The notes beneath the pieces are model-generated. The model searched no databases. It was not told the origin of the DNA and saw only the letters and a program-made list of their open reading frames with translations. 64,000 nt of DNA from Spirosoma taeanense (lineage in GTDB: Bacteria; Bacteroidota; Bacteroidia; Cytophagales; Spirosomataceae), in the NCBI RefSeq assembly GCF_013127955.1, contig NZ_CP053435.1, positions 2,666,001 to 2,730,000 on the forward strand, written 5' to 3'. Positions 1-8,783 of the stretch are shown here, in pieces. The first letter of the stretch is position 1. Every line of letters starts with the position of its first letter. The position numbers and the translations under genes are program-made.

Positions 1-688
1 GATCGGTGAAGTGCGCAAACGTTACGTCGTAGTTCTGTCGGTTCTGCGTAATCTTGGCGCTCTGCTCTGAAATTTCGCCCCCAATGGCGTTCAGCCGGCT
101 GGCGTTGGCGTCGATCCGTTGCTGAATTTCCAGCAGCTGCCTGGCGAGGGCTTCGTTTTCAGATTGCAGTCGTTTCTGTTCGCTCTGCAGCCCGCCAACG
201 CGCTCCGCCAGCGTTGCTTCGACACTCCGCGCAAATGCTTCCCGATCTTTAGCCAGGACCGTTACGTATTGGTTAGCCGTATTGGTCAGCACCGATGCGT
301 CGGCGGGACCCCCCAGGGCTTTGAAACTTGCCCAGGCGGCCTGATACTGCTTTTCTTCGGTCAGACCCAGGTTGCCCAAGCTGCGGAGCGTTTCGCGAAA
401 CTCGAAATAATCGGGGCCAGGCGGGTTATGCTGAGCCAGCACACTCGCAAAATGCTCGGCAAATTTCGGATCGATAGTGCCCGGCGTTGCCGAACCCGGT
501 GGTGCGCCTGTCGGTGCTTCAGCGGGTCGTCCGGCTGGTGATGCGCTGGCGGGTGCCGTACTGCCTGCCGGGCGGGGTGGGGCCGGGGAACCAGTGGGTG
601 GCGTTCCCGCAGCGGTCCCCGCAGGGTCTTCTTCCTTAATGAAAAAACTCAGAATTTTTCGGCCAAGAGATTGATCGGATTCGGGCAT
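1..688 (-). CDS. Uncharacterised coiled-coil protein, 3' end beyond the window
   Basis: I do not recognise the family. The frame is open from an ATG at 688 to the left edge (229 codons), so the C-terminus is missing. An N-terminal stretch (about residues 1-20) is followed by a Pro/Ala/Gly/Thr-rich, probably disordered linker (about 21-72). Then comes a compact part with a short motif HNPPGPDYFEF and the segment SLGNLGLTEEKQYQAAW. From about residue 155 the sequence is Glu/Gln/Arg/Leu-rich with heptad character, so a coiled coil is likely. There is no signal peptide or obvious membrane segment, so it is probably cytoplasmic. The only plus-strand open frames here are antisense to this gene and have the composition of shadow frames. 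Function is not assigned. Confidence 0.6.
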   Translation of the reverse strand, partial: MPESDQSLGRKILSFFIKEEDPAGTAAGTPPTGSPAPPRPAGSTAPASASPAGRPAEAPTGAPPGSATPGTIDPKFAEHFASVLAQHNPPGPDYFEFRETLRSLGNLGLTEEKQYQAAWASFKALGGPADASVLTNTANQYVTVLAKDREAFARSVEATLAERVGGLQSEQKRLQSENEALARQLLEIQQRIDANASRLNAIGGEISEQSAKITQNRQNYDVTFAHFTD

Positions 689-838
689 GGGCGTCAGTCG
701 TTGGTGAAAGACTGAACAATGTTACGAGGTTCCCCGCAATCCATCAATACTCGTTTAAGTCGAACGGTTGTGGGACTGTGGAAATGGCGATTTTGACGTT
801 GTGAGCGTAATTTTCACCAGAGTCGCCACAGGCTTTGG

Positions 839-1522
839 TTATTGTACGGCTTCGGGTTTCAGCCACTTCGCCATACGTTCCCGGAACTCCTCAACCTTGG
901 GCTGTGAAACTTTGCGGATATAAAGTTCATCGGGGTGCAGACGGTAATAGCCCTGGTGATACACCTCCGCCGGGTAGAACGCCTTAAAGGGCACCACCTG
1001 CGTAACGATTCGATCCTGATGGTGTTCTGACGCGTTTTCGCGCTGAATGGCGGCTTCGATACGCACTTTTTCGTCGGGCGTACGGTAGAAGGCGATCGAG
1101 CGGTACTGCGTGCCCACATCGGGACCTTCGCGGTTGGGCGTGGTGGGATCGTGTCCCGCAAAGAACCCATCCAACAGGACATCGTAGGAGATCACCTTCG
1201 GGTCGTAATAAACCTGAACGGACTCGGCATGGCCCGTCTGGTCGGTGCCGACCTGCTCATACGTCGGGTTTTCGAGATCACCTCCTGCGTAACCGGACAC
1301 GACTTCGCGAACGCCTTTCAGCAGTTGCAGTTCTTCTTCCAAACACCAGAAACAGCCACCGGCAAACGTAGCGACGGCCTCGCCGGGCTGCAGTTGAGGC
1401 AGCGTTGCCGGACGCGTATCTTTAACGGTGTTGGTGGTGGGTTGCTGGTTGCAGCCAGTCAGCAGCAGGCAACTCAGTAAGGTAACGTAAAGAAGCTGAG
1501 TGAATCGGGTGAACATAAACAA
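839..1522 (-). CDS. msrA: Peptide-methionine (S)-S-oxide reductase MsrA, lipoprotein form
   Basis: MsrA reduces methionine-S-sulfoxide in oxidised proteins. The catalytic motif GCFWC is at residues 56-60, with the nucleophile at Cys57. Other family hallmarks are VVSGYAGG, the GHAE segment in TDQTGHAESVQVYYDP, and a C-terminal HQGYYRLHP. Unlike cytosolic MsrA, this 227-residue protein starts with a hydrophobic signal ending in a lipobox (LLTGC, Cys24). It is therefore predicted to be a lipoprotein acting in the periplasm or at the outer membrane, repairing envelope proteins. Cys60 could act as a recycling cysteine. The gene stands alone. The frame is complete, with a TAA stop at 839-841. Confidence 0.95.
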   Translation of the reverse strand: MFMFTRFTQLLYVTLLSCLLLTGCNQQPTTNTVKDTRPATLPQLQPGEAVATFAGGCFWCLEEELQLLKGVREVVSGYAGGDLENPTYEQVGTDQTGHAESVQVYYDPKVISYDVLLDGFFAGHDPTTPNREGPDVGTQYRSIAFYRTPDEKVRIEAAIQRENASEHHQDRIVTQVVPFKAFYPAEVYHQGYYRLHPDELYIRKVSQPKVEEFRERMAKWLKPEAVQ

Positions 1523-1642
1523 AACTGGTTATACCAACCTAACACCAAACCCAGTCCGTAGGTTGCGCTGATTGTAACGTAACGCATAGCCGGTGTTTGC
1601 TGGATTGGAGTCCGTAATACAGCGACCCAAAGTCATTTTTGG

Positions 1643-1650
1643 TAATTTTG
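1643..1650 (+). promoter_or_regulatory. Candidate Bacteroidota -7 box upstream of miaE
   Basis: The octamer TAATTTTG fits the Bacteroidota -7 consensus TAnnTTTG and lies 28 bp before the miaE ATG. I see no convincing -33 TTTG at the usual 19-22 bp spacing, so this rests on the -7 match alone. Confidence 0.3.
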
Positions 1651-1678
1651 TGCTGAACCGGTTTTCTGCCCTTTATCC

Positions 1679-2275
1679 ATGTCGCTAACTACGTTAGGTC
1701 TCGAACTGCCAACTGACCCACGCTGGGTCAATATTGCCGAAATGAACATCGGCGACATCCTGATTGATCACGCCTACTGCGAACAGAAAGCCGCGTCGTC
1801 CTGCATTTCGCTCATCGTCAGCTATTCCGACAAAGAAACTCTTGTTGAAACATTGACGCCCGTTGTGGCCGAAGAATGGGGGCATTTTCAGCGGGTGCTG
1901 AAAGAGCTGCGCAAGCGGAATATTCCGCTGGGACGGCAACGTAAAGATTTATACGTCAATCAGTTACGGAGTCGCCTGCGCCGATCTACCGGCGACCAGA
2001 ACGAGCAGTTAATGGACAATCTGCTCATCAACGCCTTGATTGAAGCCCGGAGTTGCGAGCGTTTTAAACTGCTCTCCGAACACATCGCCGACGAAGGGCT
2101 GCAGAAGTTTTACCGCGAACTGATGATCTCGGAAGCGGGTCATTACCGCAACTTCATCGAACTGGCCGAAACCTACCTGCCCGCCGAGCGCGTCCGCGAA
2201 CGCTGGAAAGAATTCCTGGCGGTGGAAGCCGATATTATGGCGAATCTGGAAGTGCGGGGCGACCGGATGCACTGA
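1679..2275 (+). CDS. miaE: tRNA-(ms2io6A37)-hydroxylase MiaE
   Basis: MiaE hydroxylates the isopentenyl group of ms2i6A at position 37 of tRNAs reading UNN codons, using a di-iron centre and O2. The 198-residue protein shows the ferritin-like four-helix ligand set: Glu35, an ExxH pair at Glu66/His69, Glu122, and a second ExxH pair at Glu152/His155. Length and the opening LGLELPTDPRWVN match the family. It is cytosolic with no signal. The ATG at 1679 is the only reasonable start and gives the full N-terminus. It is followed after 86 bp by the nuclease gene on the same strand, and a TACCTTTA -7-like octamer at 2328-2335 suggests that gene has its own promoter. Confidence 0.9.
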   Translation: MSLTTLGLELPTDPRWVNIAEMNIGDILIDHAYCEQKAASSCISLIVSYSDKETLVETLTPVVAEEWGHFQRVLKELRKRNIPLGRQRKDLYVNQLRSRLRRSTGDQNEQLMDNLLINALIEARSCERFKLLSEHIADEGLQKFYRELMISEAGHYRNFIELAETYLPAERVRERWKEFLAVEADIMANLEVRGDRMH

Positions 2276-2361
2276 AAATACTTGCACTTGTCCATAAATT
2301 CTGAGCCGGTCAGTAGAGGACATGTTGTACCTTTACTAGTGACTCCTGTATTACCCCCTGA

Positions 2362-5337
2362 ATGACGTTTCTTCAACAAACCGCCCAGCGCATCTTCGAA
2401 ACCCACGGTCCCAGCTTAAGCGACGTTTGGGTTATTCTGCCAACGCGCCGGGCTGTTTCAGTATTTCTTGACGAACTGGCGTCCCTGTCGGAGCGACCGT
2501 TTCTGGCCCCCCATACGCTGGCCGTCGATGACTTTATTACCCAGGCCGCCGGGGTGCAGCTGATTGATTCGGTTAGTCTGCTGTTCGAGCTTTACGATGT
2601 TTTCAAAGTCATTGACCCGCAGGTGGAGTTCGAGCAGTTCATCGGCTGGGCGTCGGTGCTGCTGGCTGATTTCGACCGGATTGATCAGTACCTGATTAAT
2701 ACCGCTGAATTATTCAATTACCTGACAGCCGCCAAAGCCCTGGAACGCTGGCAGGTCGATCAGCCGACCCGGCCCGTTACCGAAACGCCCGGTACATCGC
2801 GCTATTTTAAGCTGTTTGAAAACCTGAATACGGCCTATCACGCCCTGCAGGAGCGTCTGGCGCGGCAGGGACTGGCCTACCGGGGCATGGCTTACCGCCT
2901 GCTGGCCGACAACGTCGAGTCGCTGATCCGCGATAACCTGGCTTATGAGCGGGTGTATTTCGTGGGCTTCAACGCGCTGAGCCGGGCCGAGGAACAAATC
3001 ATCCGCGTGTTGGTCGATGCGCAGAAAGCCGAGCTCATCTGGGATGCCGATCAGTACTATCTGGACGATAAGCACCAGGAAGCCGGTACGTTCCTGCGAC
3101 GATACCGCGAGAACGGCTGGTTTTTCTCGAAACAGAACCATGAAGACCTCCGCAATTCGTCGGACAACCTGCTCGGTGCCGAGAAAAATATTCGCATCGT
3201 GGGCGTTGCTAACGCCAGTATGCAGGCCAAAGTGGCGGGCCGGATTTACCAGGATTGGAGTCAGGAACAGGCGTTGAACGCAAGGTCCGGCCAGACCGCG
3301 CCCAAAACGGCCATCGTTCTGGCCGACGAAACGCTGCTGGTACCCGTGCTCTACGCGCTGGATGAGAGCGTAACCGACCTGAACGTAACGATGGGCCTGT
3401 CGCTGCGGTCGTCGCTGCTGTTTACGCTGGTTGATACGCTGTTTGAAATGCAGCGTACCATTCACGAGTTCCGCACGAAAGACGGGCGCAATCTGCGGAT
3501 TCCCAAGTTTCACCACCGCCACGTGATCAAGTTGCTGAACCATCCGTTTGTGAAGCAGTACGAGCGGATTCATAATCTGCTGTCTGCGGAACAGGTCACG
3601 GAAAAAGGCGAGGTCATACCGCCGGAACCTCTGTTTCAGTGGATCGCCAAAACGATTGTGAAAGAGCAGCGCGTTTACCTGACCGAGAGCGACATGCGCG
3701 AACTGGGTCAGGATGATCCGCTCGTTCAGGTATTGTTCGCACGCTGGCCCAACGAGGAGCCGATGAAGGCTATTCAGACCTTCTATGCGCTCATCGAACG
3801 CTTCCGGGACGTATATCGCAGCAGTCAGGACGCAATCGAAATTGAGTATCTGTATCTGTTTTACACGCTGCTCAAACAGCTCGAAGCGACCCTGGAAAAA
3901 CAAACCGAACCCGTTACGGTGCGGAGTTTTCGGCAGTTTCTGTACGAGTTGATCCGGCAGACGAGCATTCCGTTTACAAGCGAAGGCCGAAGCCAGTTGC
4001 AGGTGATGGGTATGCTCGAAACGCGGGCCCTGGATTTCGAGCGGGTTATTATCCTGTCGGTCAACGAGGGCGTTCTACCGCAGTCCCGTAAACAGAACTC
4101 CCTGATTCCGTTCGACATTGCCCTGGAACTGCACCTGCCGACCTATCGCGAGCAGGAAGCTGTCATGGCCTACCATTTTTATCGGCTGCTGCAGCGTGCC
4201 AGTGAGGTAGTCATGCTTTACACGACTTCGACGGACGCGTACGGCAGCAGCAAGGGCGAGCGCAGTCGGTTCATCCGACAGATTCAGCATGAACTGGTGC
4301 CCAGGTCAAACGGACGCATCCGGATCAGTCAGCCAACAGTACGCTTTGGTCGGCCGGGTCACGAAAAAATCCCCGACCTGACGGACCTGCAGGTGCCTAA
4401 AACCGAGGCCATCCGGGCAGACCTGATCAGGCTGCTGACAACTAAAGGACTTTATCCGTCCTATCTCAATCAGTTCGTTTCCTGCTCTATGCGGTTTTAT
4501 TTCAGCCGGATTGTGGGCGTCAGTGAAGAGGATGACATTGAAGAAAAAATGGGTGCGGCCGATTTCGGAAACTGGCTGCATAAGGTTCTGGAGCGGCTGG
4601 ACCTGGAATATCACCTGCAGAACCGGCCGATTGACGAAGGGATTATTGTGCAGTTACTACAGGAAGAGTTTTCAACGCACATGAAGGGCCGCGTCATCGA
4701 GTCGGGGATGAACCTGCTGCTGTATGATATGGCCCGGAAGCTCATGCTGGATTTTCAGCGGCAGCAAGCCCAGCTCGCCGGACTCACCGTCATCGGCACC
4801 GAACAGACGCTTGAAACCTACCTGACGGTACCTATCGAAGGAAGCGAACCTCTGCGGGTGCGTATTGCCGGGAAAATTGACCGGATCGAACGGTACGGGG
4901 ATCAGATTCGGATTGTGGACTACAAAACCGGTAAGGTTGAACTGCCCGGAAACGCCCCCCGCGACCTGGCCGAAAAGCTCCTGAGCGACGGTAAGAACGA
5001 TAAAATGCGGCAGCTATGGCTTTATCGGTATCTGGCGCTAAAAAATATTAGTCAACATGGCGGACTACCTCGCGACAAAGCCAAACGAGACATTTATCCA
5101 GCCGCCGGGCTACCGGTTGAGGCTGGGTTCTATTCCTTCCGCGACGTAAAGGGTGGCTTCAAAACAAACCCGGTTGTGTTCGGAGACGACGACAGCCCGG
5201 CGCAGTACATTATCAATTCGGAGAATTTACTGCGGGAAATGATCCAGCAAATGCTCGACGTTGACAAACCGTTCCGCAAGACCGACCAGCTCGAAACCTG
5301 CCAATACTGTGATTATAAGGGCATTTGCGGGCGGTAA
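2362..5337 (+). CDS. AddB/RecB-like PD-(D/E)XK nuclease with Fe-S cysteine cluster
   Basis: This 991-residue protein has an inactivated UvrD-like helicase fold in its N-terminal two thirds and a RecB-family nuclease at the C-terminus. The opening WVILPTRRAVSVF resembles a degenerate helicase motif I. The nuclease core is visible as Asp853-Tyr-Lys855 in the segment IRIVDYKTGK. One cysteine near residue 708 (FVSCSMRFYF) plus Cys980, Cys983 and Cys989 (TCQYCDYKGIC) form the split four-cysteine pattern that holds a 4Fe-4S cluster in AddB. By family knowledge it would pair with a UvrD/AddA-type helicase to resect double-strand breaks. No such partner is encoded next to it here. It is followed by a strong terminator and so appears monocistronic. 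Confidence 0.85.
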   Translation: MTFLQQTAQRIFETHGPSLSDVWVILPTRRAVSVFLDELASLSERPFLAPHTLAVDDFITQAAGVQLIDSVSLLFELYDVFKVIDPQVEFEQFIGWASVLLADFDRIDQYLINTAELFNYLTAAKALERWQVDQPTRPVTETPGTSRYFKLFENLNTAYHALQERLARQGLAYRGMAYRLLADNVESLIRDNLAYERVYFVGFNALSRAEEQIIRVLVDAQKAELIWDADQYYLDDKHQEAGTFLRRYRENGWFFSKQNHEDLRNSSDNLLGAEKNIRIVGVANASMQAKVAGRIYQDWSQEQALNARSGQTAPKTAIVLADETLLVPVLYALDESVTDLNVTMGLSLRSSLLFTLVDTLFEMQRTIHEFRTKDGRNLRIPKFHHRHVIKLLNHPFVKQYERIHNLLSAEQVTEKGEVIPPEPLFQWIAKTIVKEQRVYLTESDMRELGQDDPLVQVLFARWPNEEPMKAIQTFYALIERFRDVYRSSQDAIEIEYLYLFYTLLKQLEATLEKQTEPVTVRSFRQFLYELIRQTSIPFTSEGRSQLQVMGMLETRALDFERVIILSVNEGVLPQSRKQNSLIPFDIALELHLPTYREQEAVMAYHFYRLLQRASEVVMLYTTSTDAYGSSKGERSRFIRQIQHELVPRSNGRIRISQPTVRFGRPGHEKIPDLTDLQVPKTEAIRADLIRLLTTKGLYPSYLNQFVSCSMRFYFSRIVGVSEEDDIEEKMGAADFGNWLHKVLERLDLEYHLQNRPIDEGIIVQLLQEEFSTHMKGRVIESGMNLLLYDMARKLMLDFQRQQAQLAGLTVIGTEQTLETYLTVPIEGSEPLRVRIAGKIDRIERYGDQIRIVDYKTGKVELPGNAPRDLAEKLLSDGKNDKMRQLWLYRYLALKNISQHGGLPRDKAKRDIYPAAGLPVEAGFYSFRDVKGGFKTNPVVFGDDDSPAQYIINSENLLREMIQQMLDVDKPFRKTDQLETCQYCDYKGICGR

Positions 5338-5353
5338 AAACACGTCTATAAAA

Positions 5354-5382
5354 AAAGGCTGGTCGTAGCGCGACCAGCCTTT
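5354..5382 (+). terminator. Intrinsic terminator after the nuclease gene
   Basis: A perfect 12-bp stem (AAAGGCTGGTCG at 5354-5365 with CGACCAGCCTTT at 5371-5382) has a 5-nt loop, an upstream A-run and T-rich flank. It ends the preceding plus-strand transcript 17 bp after its stop codon. Confidence 0.85.
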
Positions 5383-5631
5383 CCAGTTTTGAATACAACC
5401 TGAATTGAAAAAGCAATACCTGATGCTGTCTGTCAGATCAGCAAGTGAGCCAAAATTGGTAAATAAAAAGATTTAATACAACTATTCGCATAAATATAGT
5501 TTGTATTCTGATTAAACGCCCGGGGATAACACCCGGAACTTATAGGGCCGGCTCCGACTGGCTTATGGCTGTACGTTGTGAACAAGTAACAGATTAGCCG
5601 GTTAAGGACTTCGTGACGTTTCGTTTCCACT

Positions 5632-6309
5632 ATGAAGATTTTAGTTGTTGAGGATGAACCCAAAACCTTACAGGCCATTCAGCAGGGATTGGAGGAAAGT
5701 CAGTTTGAGGTTGATATTGCCTACGATGGCCTGATTGCGAAGCGGTTGGCCTTGAAAAATACCTATGCGCTTATTATCAGTGATGTGGTCATTCCCGGCC
5801 TGAACGGCTTCGAGCTGGTTCGGGAGTTACGTCAGCAGGGACTGACAACTCCGGTTCTTTTGTTGACAGCCCTGGGCGAAACAGAAGATAAGATCAGCGG
5901 CTTCGACGCCGGGGCCGATCAGTACCTGACCAAACCTTTTCAGTTTGCTGAACTGCTGGCCCGCGTGCGATCGCTGACCAAACGAAGCTCCATGGTGTCT
6001 ATGACGGCCCAGACGCTTCGCTATGCCGGACTGGAAATGAATCTTGATGCGAAGGCTGTCAGCCGCGATGGTCAGCCGATTGATCTGACCGCTCGTGAGT
6101 TTGCCCTGCTTGAGTATTTGATGCGTAATCAGGGCCGAGTGTTGTCGAAACCCGACATTGCCGAACACGTCTGGGACCTGAATTTCGATACGGGCACGAA
6201 CGTCGTGGAGGTGTACATCAATTACCTGCGAAAAAAGGTTGATAAGGATTTTTCGAAAAAACTGATCCATACGCAGTTCGGGATGGGGTACGTTCTGAAA
6301 GAAGATTAA
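5632..6309 (+). CDS. OmpR/PhoB-family response regulator
   Basis: This is a two-domain DNA-binding response regulator (225 residues). The receiver domain has the acidic pair Glu7/Asp8, phosphoacceptor Asp51 (IISDVVIPGLNG), Thr79 and Lys101 (TKPF). The C-terminal winged helix (about 128-225) carries the family segments LTAREFALLEYLMRNQGRVLSK and VEVYINYLRKKVD. The partner histidine kinase starts 22 bp downstream, so the two are co-transcribed. OmpR/PhoB regulators bind tandem sites with about 11-bp spacing. This is the only such regulator in the window, so it is a natural candidate for the 11-bp TTCTAAG repeats near the efflux genes (10259, 12235, 18458). That link is inference. No copy of the repeat precedes this gene itself. 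Confidence 0.93.
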   Translation: MKILVVEDEPKTLQAIQQGLEESQFEVDIAYDGLIAKRLALKNTYALIISDVVIPGLNGFELVRELRQQGLTTPVLLLTALGETEDKISGFDAGADQYLTKPFQFAELLARVRSLTKRSSMVSMTAQTLRYAGLEMNLDAKAVSRDGQPIDLTAREFALLEYLMRNQGRVLSKPDIAEHVWDLNFDTGTNVVEVYINYLRKKVDKDFSKKLIHTQFGMGYVLKED

Positions 6310-6331
6310 AGTAGCCGTCTGCAAGATTACC

Positions 6332-7708
6332 ATGACCATTCGCACCCGTCTGACGCTGCGCTTTACCGGCCTGGTTTCGGCCATTCTGGCCCTGACGTTC
6401 GCCAGTATCTACGGGTTTTGCTGGTATTACATTACGTCCGACTTCAATAACCGGCTGGACCGCAAAGCCCACACCTACGGCGAACTGTTCCTGCGGCAGC
6501 AGATGGAGCCGCAACTGCTCCGGCGTATGAACCAGCTTCGTAAAGATCAGCTTCCCGATCAGAAGATTATGATCTACGACGCCCGGAATACGCCAGTTTT
6601 TACCACCAACGACGCCATCCGGCTGGGCCTGCCCGCCCGCGAATTAGACGAGATCCGGCGGCAGAAACGGCGTGATTTCCGCTGGCATCGCTATTATGTA
6701 TCGGGTGCCCGCTATGACTTGCCGGGGGGAACGTACGTTGTCGTGGCCAGCGCCCGGAACGTGTATGGCGATCAGTTTCTGCTCTATATGCTCTGGACAT
6801 TCGGGAGTCTTTTTCTAGCCATCGTCGGGATTGTAGCTTTCGCGGGACGGCTTTACGCGGGCGATGCGCTCCGACCCATGCAGGATATTGAAGAGCAGCT
6901 TAGCGATATATTCCCGCGTACGCTGCACGAGCGGCTGCCTGTCAGCCGGGAAAACGATGAAATCAGTCGGTTGTCAACAACGATCAACCGATTGCTCGAC
7001 CGCCTGGAAGAATCCTTCCGGCTGCAGCGCATGTTCGTAGCCAACGTGTCGCACGAGTTGAAAAACCCCCTGACGCAGATCAATTCGCAGCTGGAGGTGA
7101 GTCTGTTAAATCGGCGCGAGCCCGAAGCCTATCAGCAAACGATCCGGTCGGTGCTGGAAGACGTCGGGAATCTGTCCACGCTGACGCGCGAACTCCTGCA
7201 ACTCTCGCAGGTGACTGAGGCCGACGCAGCCGGATTGCTGACCGATTCGGTGCGGCTGGACGAAATTGTGTGGGATGTGCGGGAGGAGGTCAGTGGGATT
7301 AACACACGCTACGACGTAACGGTTGACCTGGGCGAACTACCCGACGATTTCGACCAGCTCACGATACTGGGCAATACGTCGCTGCTGCGAACGGCCATTA
7401 AAAACCTGACCGAAAACGCCTGTAAGTTCTCGTCGGATGGCCGGGCGTTGCTCTCTGTCGAGTTCAGGGAAGATGCTGTGTGCGTCAGTGTGCAGAACGA
7501 CGGCGACCCTATTCCGGCCAATGATCTGCCATATATTTTCGAGCCGTTTTACCGAGCCCGCCAAACGGCCGACGTGCGGGGCTACGGGGTAGGACTCCCC
7601 CTGGTAAAACAGATCATTCGTCTGCACCAGGGCCAGCTGACGGTTACGTCGGCAGAAGGTGAGCCGACCGTATTTCAGGTGAAGCTACCACGTCGCCAGG
7701 CGCTCTGA
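6332..7708 (+). CDS. Two-component sensor histidine kinase (HAMP, HisKA, HATPase)
   Basis: This 458-residue membrane kinase is the partner of the upstream response regulator. It has a membrane segment at about 14-36, a periplasmic sensor loop to about 147, a second membrane segment at about 150-172, and a HAMP linker to about 225. The HisKA phosphoacceptor is His241 in VSHELKNPLTQI. The ATPase domain shows the N-box NLTENACKF, EPFYRA, and the G-box GYGVGLPLVKQI. Its organisation resembles CusS/QseC-type sensors that watch metals or envelope stress. The signal itself cannot be read from the sequence. Confidence 0.93.
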   Translation: MTIRTRLTLRFTGLVSAILALTFASIYGFCWYYITSDFNNRLDRKAHTYGELFLRQQMEPQLLRRMNQLRKDQLPDQKIMIYDARNTPVFTTNDAIRLGLPARELDEIRRQKRRDFRWHRYYVSGARYDLPGGTYVVVASARNVYGDQFLLYMLWTFGSLFLAIVGIVAFAGRLYAGDALRPMQDIEEQLSDIFPRTLHERLPVSRENDEISRLSTTINRLLDRLEESFRLQRMFVANVSHELKNPLTQINSQLEVSLLNRREPEAYQQTIRSVLEDVGNLSTLTRELLQLSQVTEADAAGLLTDSVRLDEIVWDVREEVSGINTRYDVTVDLGELPDDFDQLTILGNTSLLRTAIKNLTENACKFSSDGRALLSVEFREDAVCVSVQNDGDPIPANDLPYIFEPFYRARQTADVRGYGVGLPLVKQIIRLHQGQLTVTSAEGEPTVFQVKLPRRQAL

Positions 7709-7769
7709 GCCAATCGCAGGTATCATCCAGCGCATTATTCTTTTCTGCGAGAAGACCTATTGCCAGAGA

Positions 7770-7800
7770 TTTGTCCCAAACACGATATAATCTGTCCCAA
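7770..7800. promoter_or_regulatory. Direct repeat TYTGTCCCAA, 21-bp period
   Basis: TTTGTCCCAA at 7770-7779 is repeated as TCTGTCCCAA at 7791-7800, a centre-to-centre distance of exactly 21 bp (two helical turns). It lies 120-150 bp upstream of the membrane hydroxylase gene. This layout is used by LytTR-type and some other regulators. The binding protein is unknown. Confidence 0.4.
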
Positions 7801-7919
7801 CTTTGAAAAAGCTTCTGAGAAAAATAGCCGAGGTTTGAGTCTTTACAATCAGACGCGAACAAACCAGTAGACGCAGGTGCTCAGGGAGTTGTTCGTGGAA
7901 ATAGACAGATCTTAAACCG

Positions 7920-8732
7920 ATGACAGCCGAACAACTTGATGGGTTTCAGCCGTATGTCCTTTACGGTTCGTTGGGCCTGTATCTTCTTCTGGAAACAGTT
8001 GTGCCGCTGATTGGCGGACGTGAACGCCGAATCTGGCACGGTGCCAATAACATGGCTCTGATGCTGATCGGGCTCGTGTGCAATGGCTTGCTGGCGGTTT
8101 TTCTGGTAGAAACCATCGCCTGGGCCGAGCGCCATCAGTTCGGTTTGCTACGTCAGGTTGACTTACCGCTGGGCGTTGAAGTTTTGTTAACCGTAGCACT
8201 GTTTGACTGCACGGAATACTGGACTCATCGGATGATACGGCACCGAAACCCGCTCATCTGGCGATTTCATCGCGTTCATCATGCCGATGCCGACCTCGAT
8301 GCGACAACCACCGGGCGCGTTCATCCGGGCGAGTTGATTGTTACCATCCCGATTCAGATGGTTTTACAGCTGATTGTCGGGTATCCCCTGCTGGGGGCGT
8401 CGGCTTACTTTCTGACCTTTACGGCCTTTACCATGCTGCAACACGCCAACCTGTCGCTGCCCCATACGCTCGACAAATGGCTGAGCTACGTCTTCATTAC
8501 GCCCAATGTGCACAAGGTACATCACTCAGATTACCAGCCGGAAACCGATTCCAACTTCGCTGATATTTTCTCTGTCTGGGACCGGCTGTTCGGTACGTTT
8601 CGCTATCCGGCGGATGTACGAGCCATTCGCTTTGGACTGGTAGAGTATCCGCGTGAAGTTTCTACGTCGCTCTGGCATCTGCTGGTCATGCCTTTCCGCA
8701 ACACAGGCACCAGCCGGGAACGTAATAGCTAG
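7920..8732 (+). CDS. Sterol desaturase/fatty acid hydroxylase superfamily membrane protein
   Basis: This is an integral-membrane di-iron oxygenase (270 residues). The eight-histidine signature is visible as HRMIRH (103-108), HRVHH (117-121) and HKVHH (198-202), with an extra His175. Several hydrophobic helices flank these motifs (about 14-30, 44-66, 84-97, 143-172), placing the active site at the cytoplasmic membrane face. In the family such enzymes hydroxylate or desaturate lipids, carotenoids or sterol-like compounds. The substrate here is unknown. The gene appears monocistronic and converges on the ClC gene. A 21-bp-spaced direct repeat lies upstream. Confidence 0.88.
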   Translation: MTAEQLDGFQPYVLYGSLGLYLLLETVVPLIGGRERRIWHGANNMALMLIGLVCNGLLAVFLVETIAWAERHQFGLLRQVDLPLGVEVLLTVALFDCTEYWTHRMIRHRNPLIWRFHRVHHADADLDATTTGRVHPGELIVTIPIQMVLQLIVGYPLLGASAYFLTFTAFTMLQHANLSLPHTLDKWLSYVFITPNVHKVHHSDYQPETDSNFADIFSVWDRLFGTFRYPADVRAIRFGLVEYPREVSTSLWHLLVMPFRNTGTSRERNS

Positions 8733-8783
8733 TCGGGTAACAATGTCGCCGGAAGGAACGAAACGGGCCAGACCTTGCACCGG

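Noticed and set aside
5433..5678. Minus-strand open frame of 81 codons before the response regulator
   Set aside because: It overlaps the regulator start on the opposite strand, has no family resemblance and lies in the likely promoter region.
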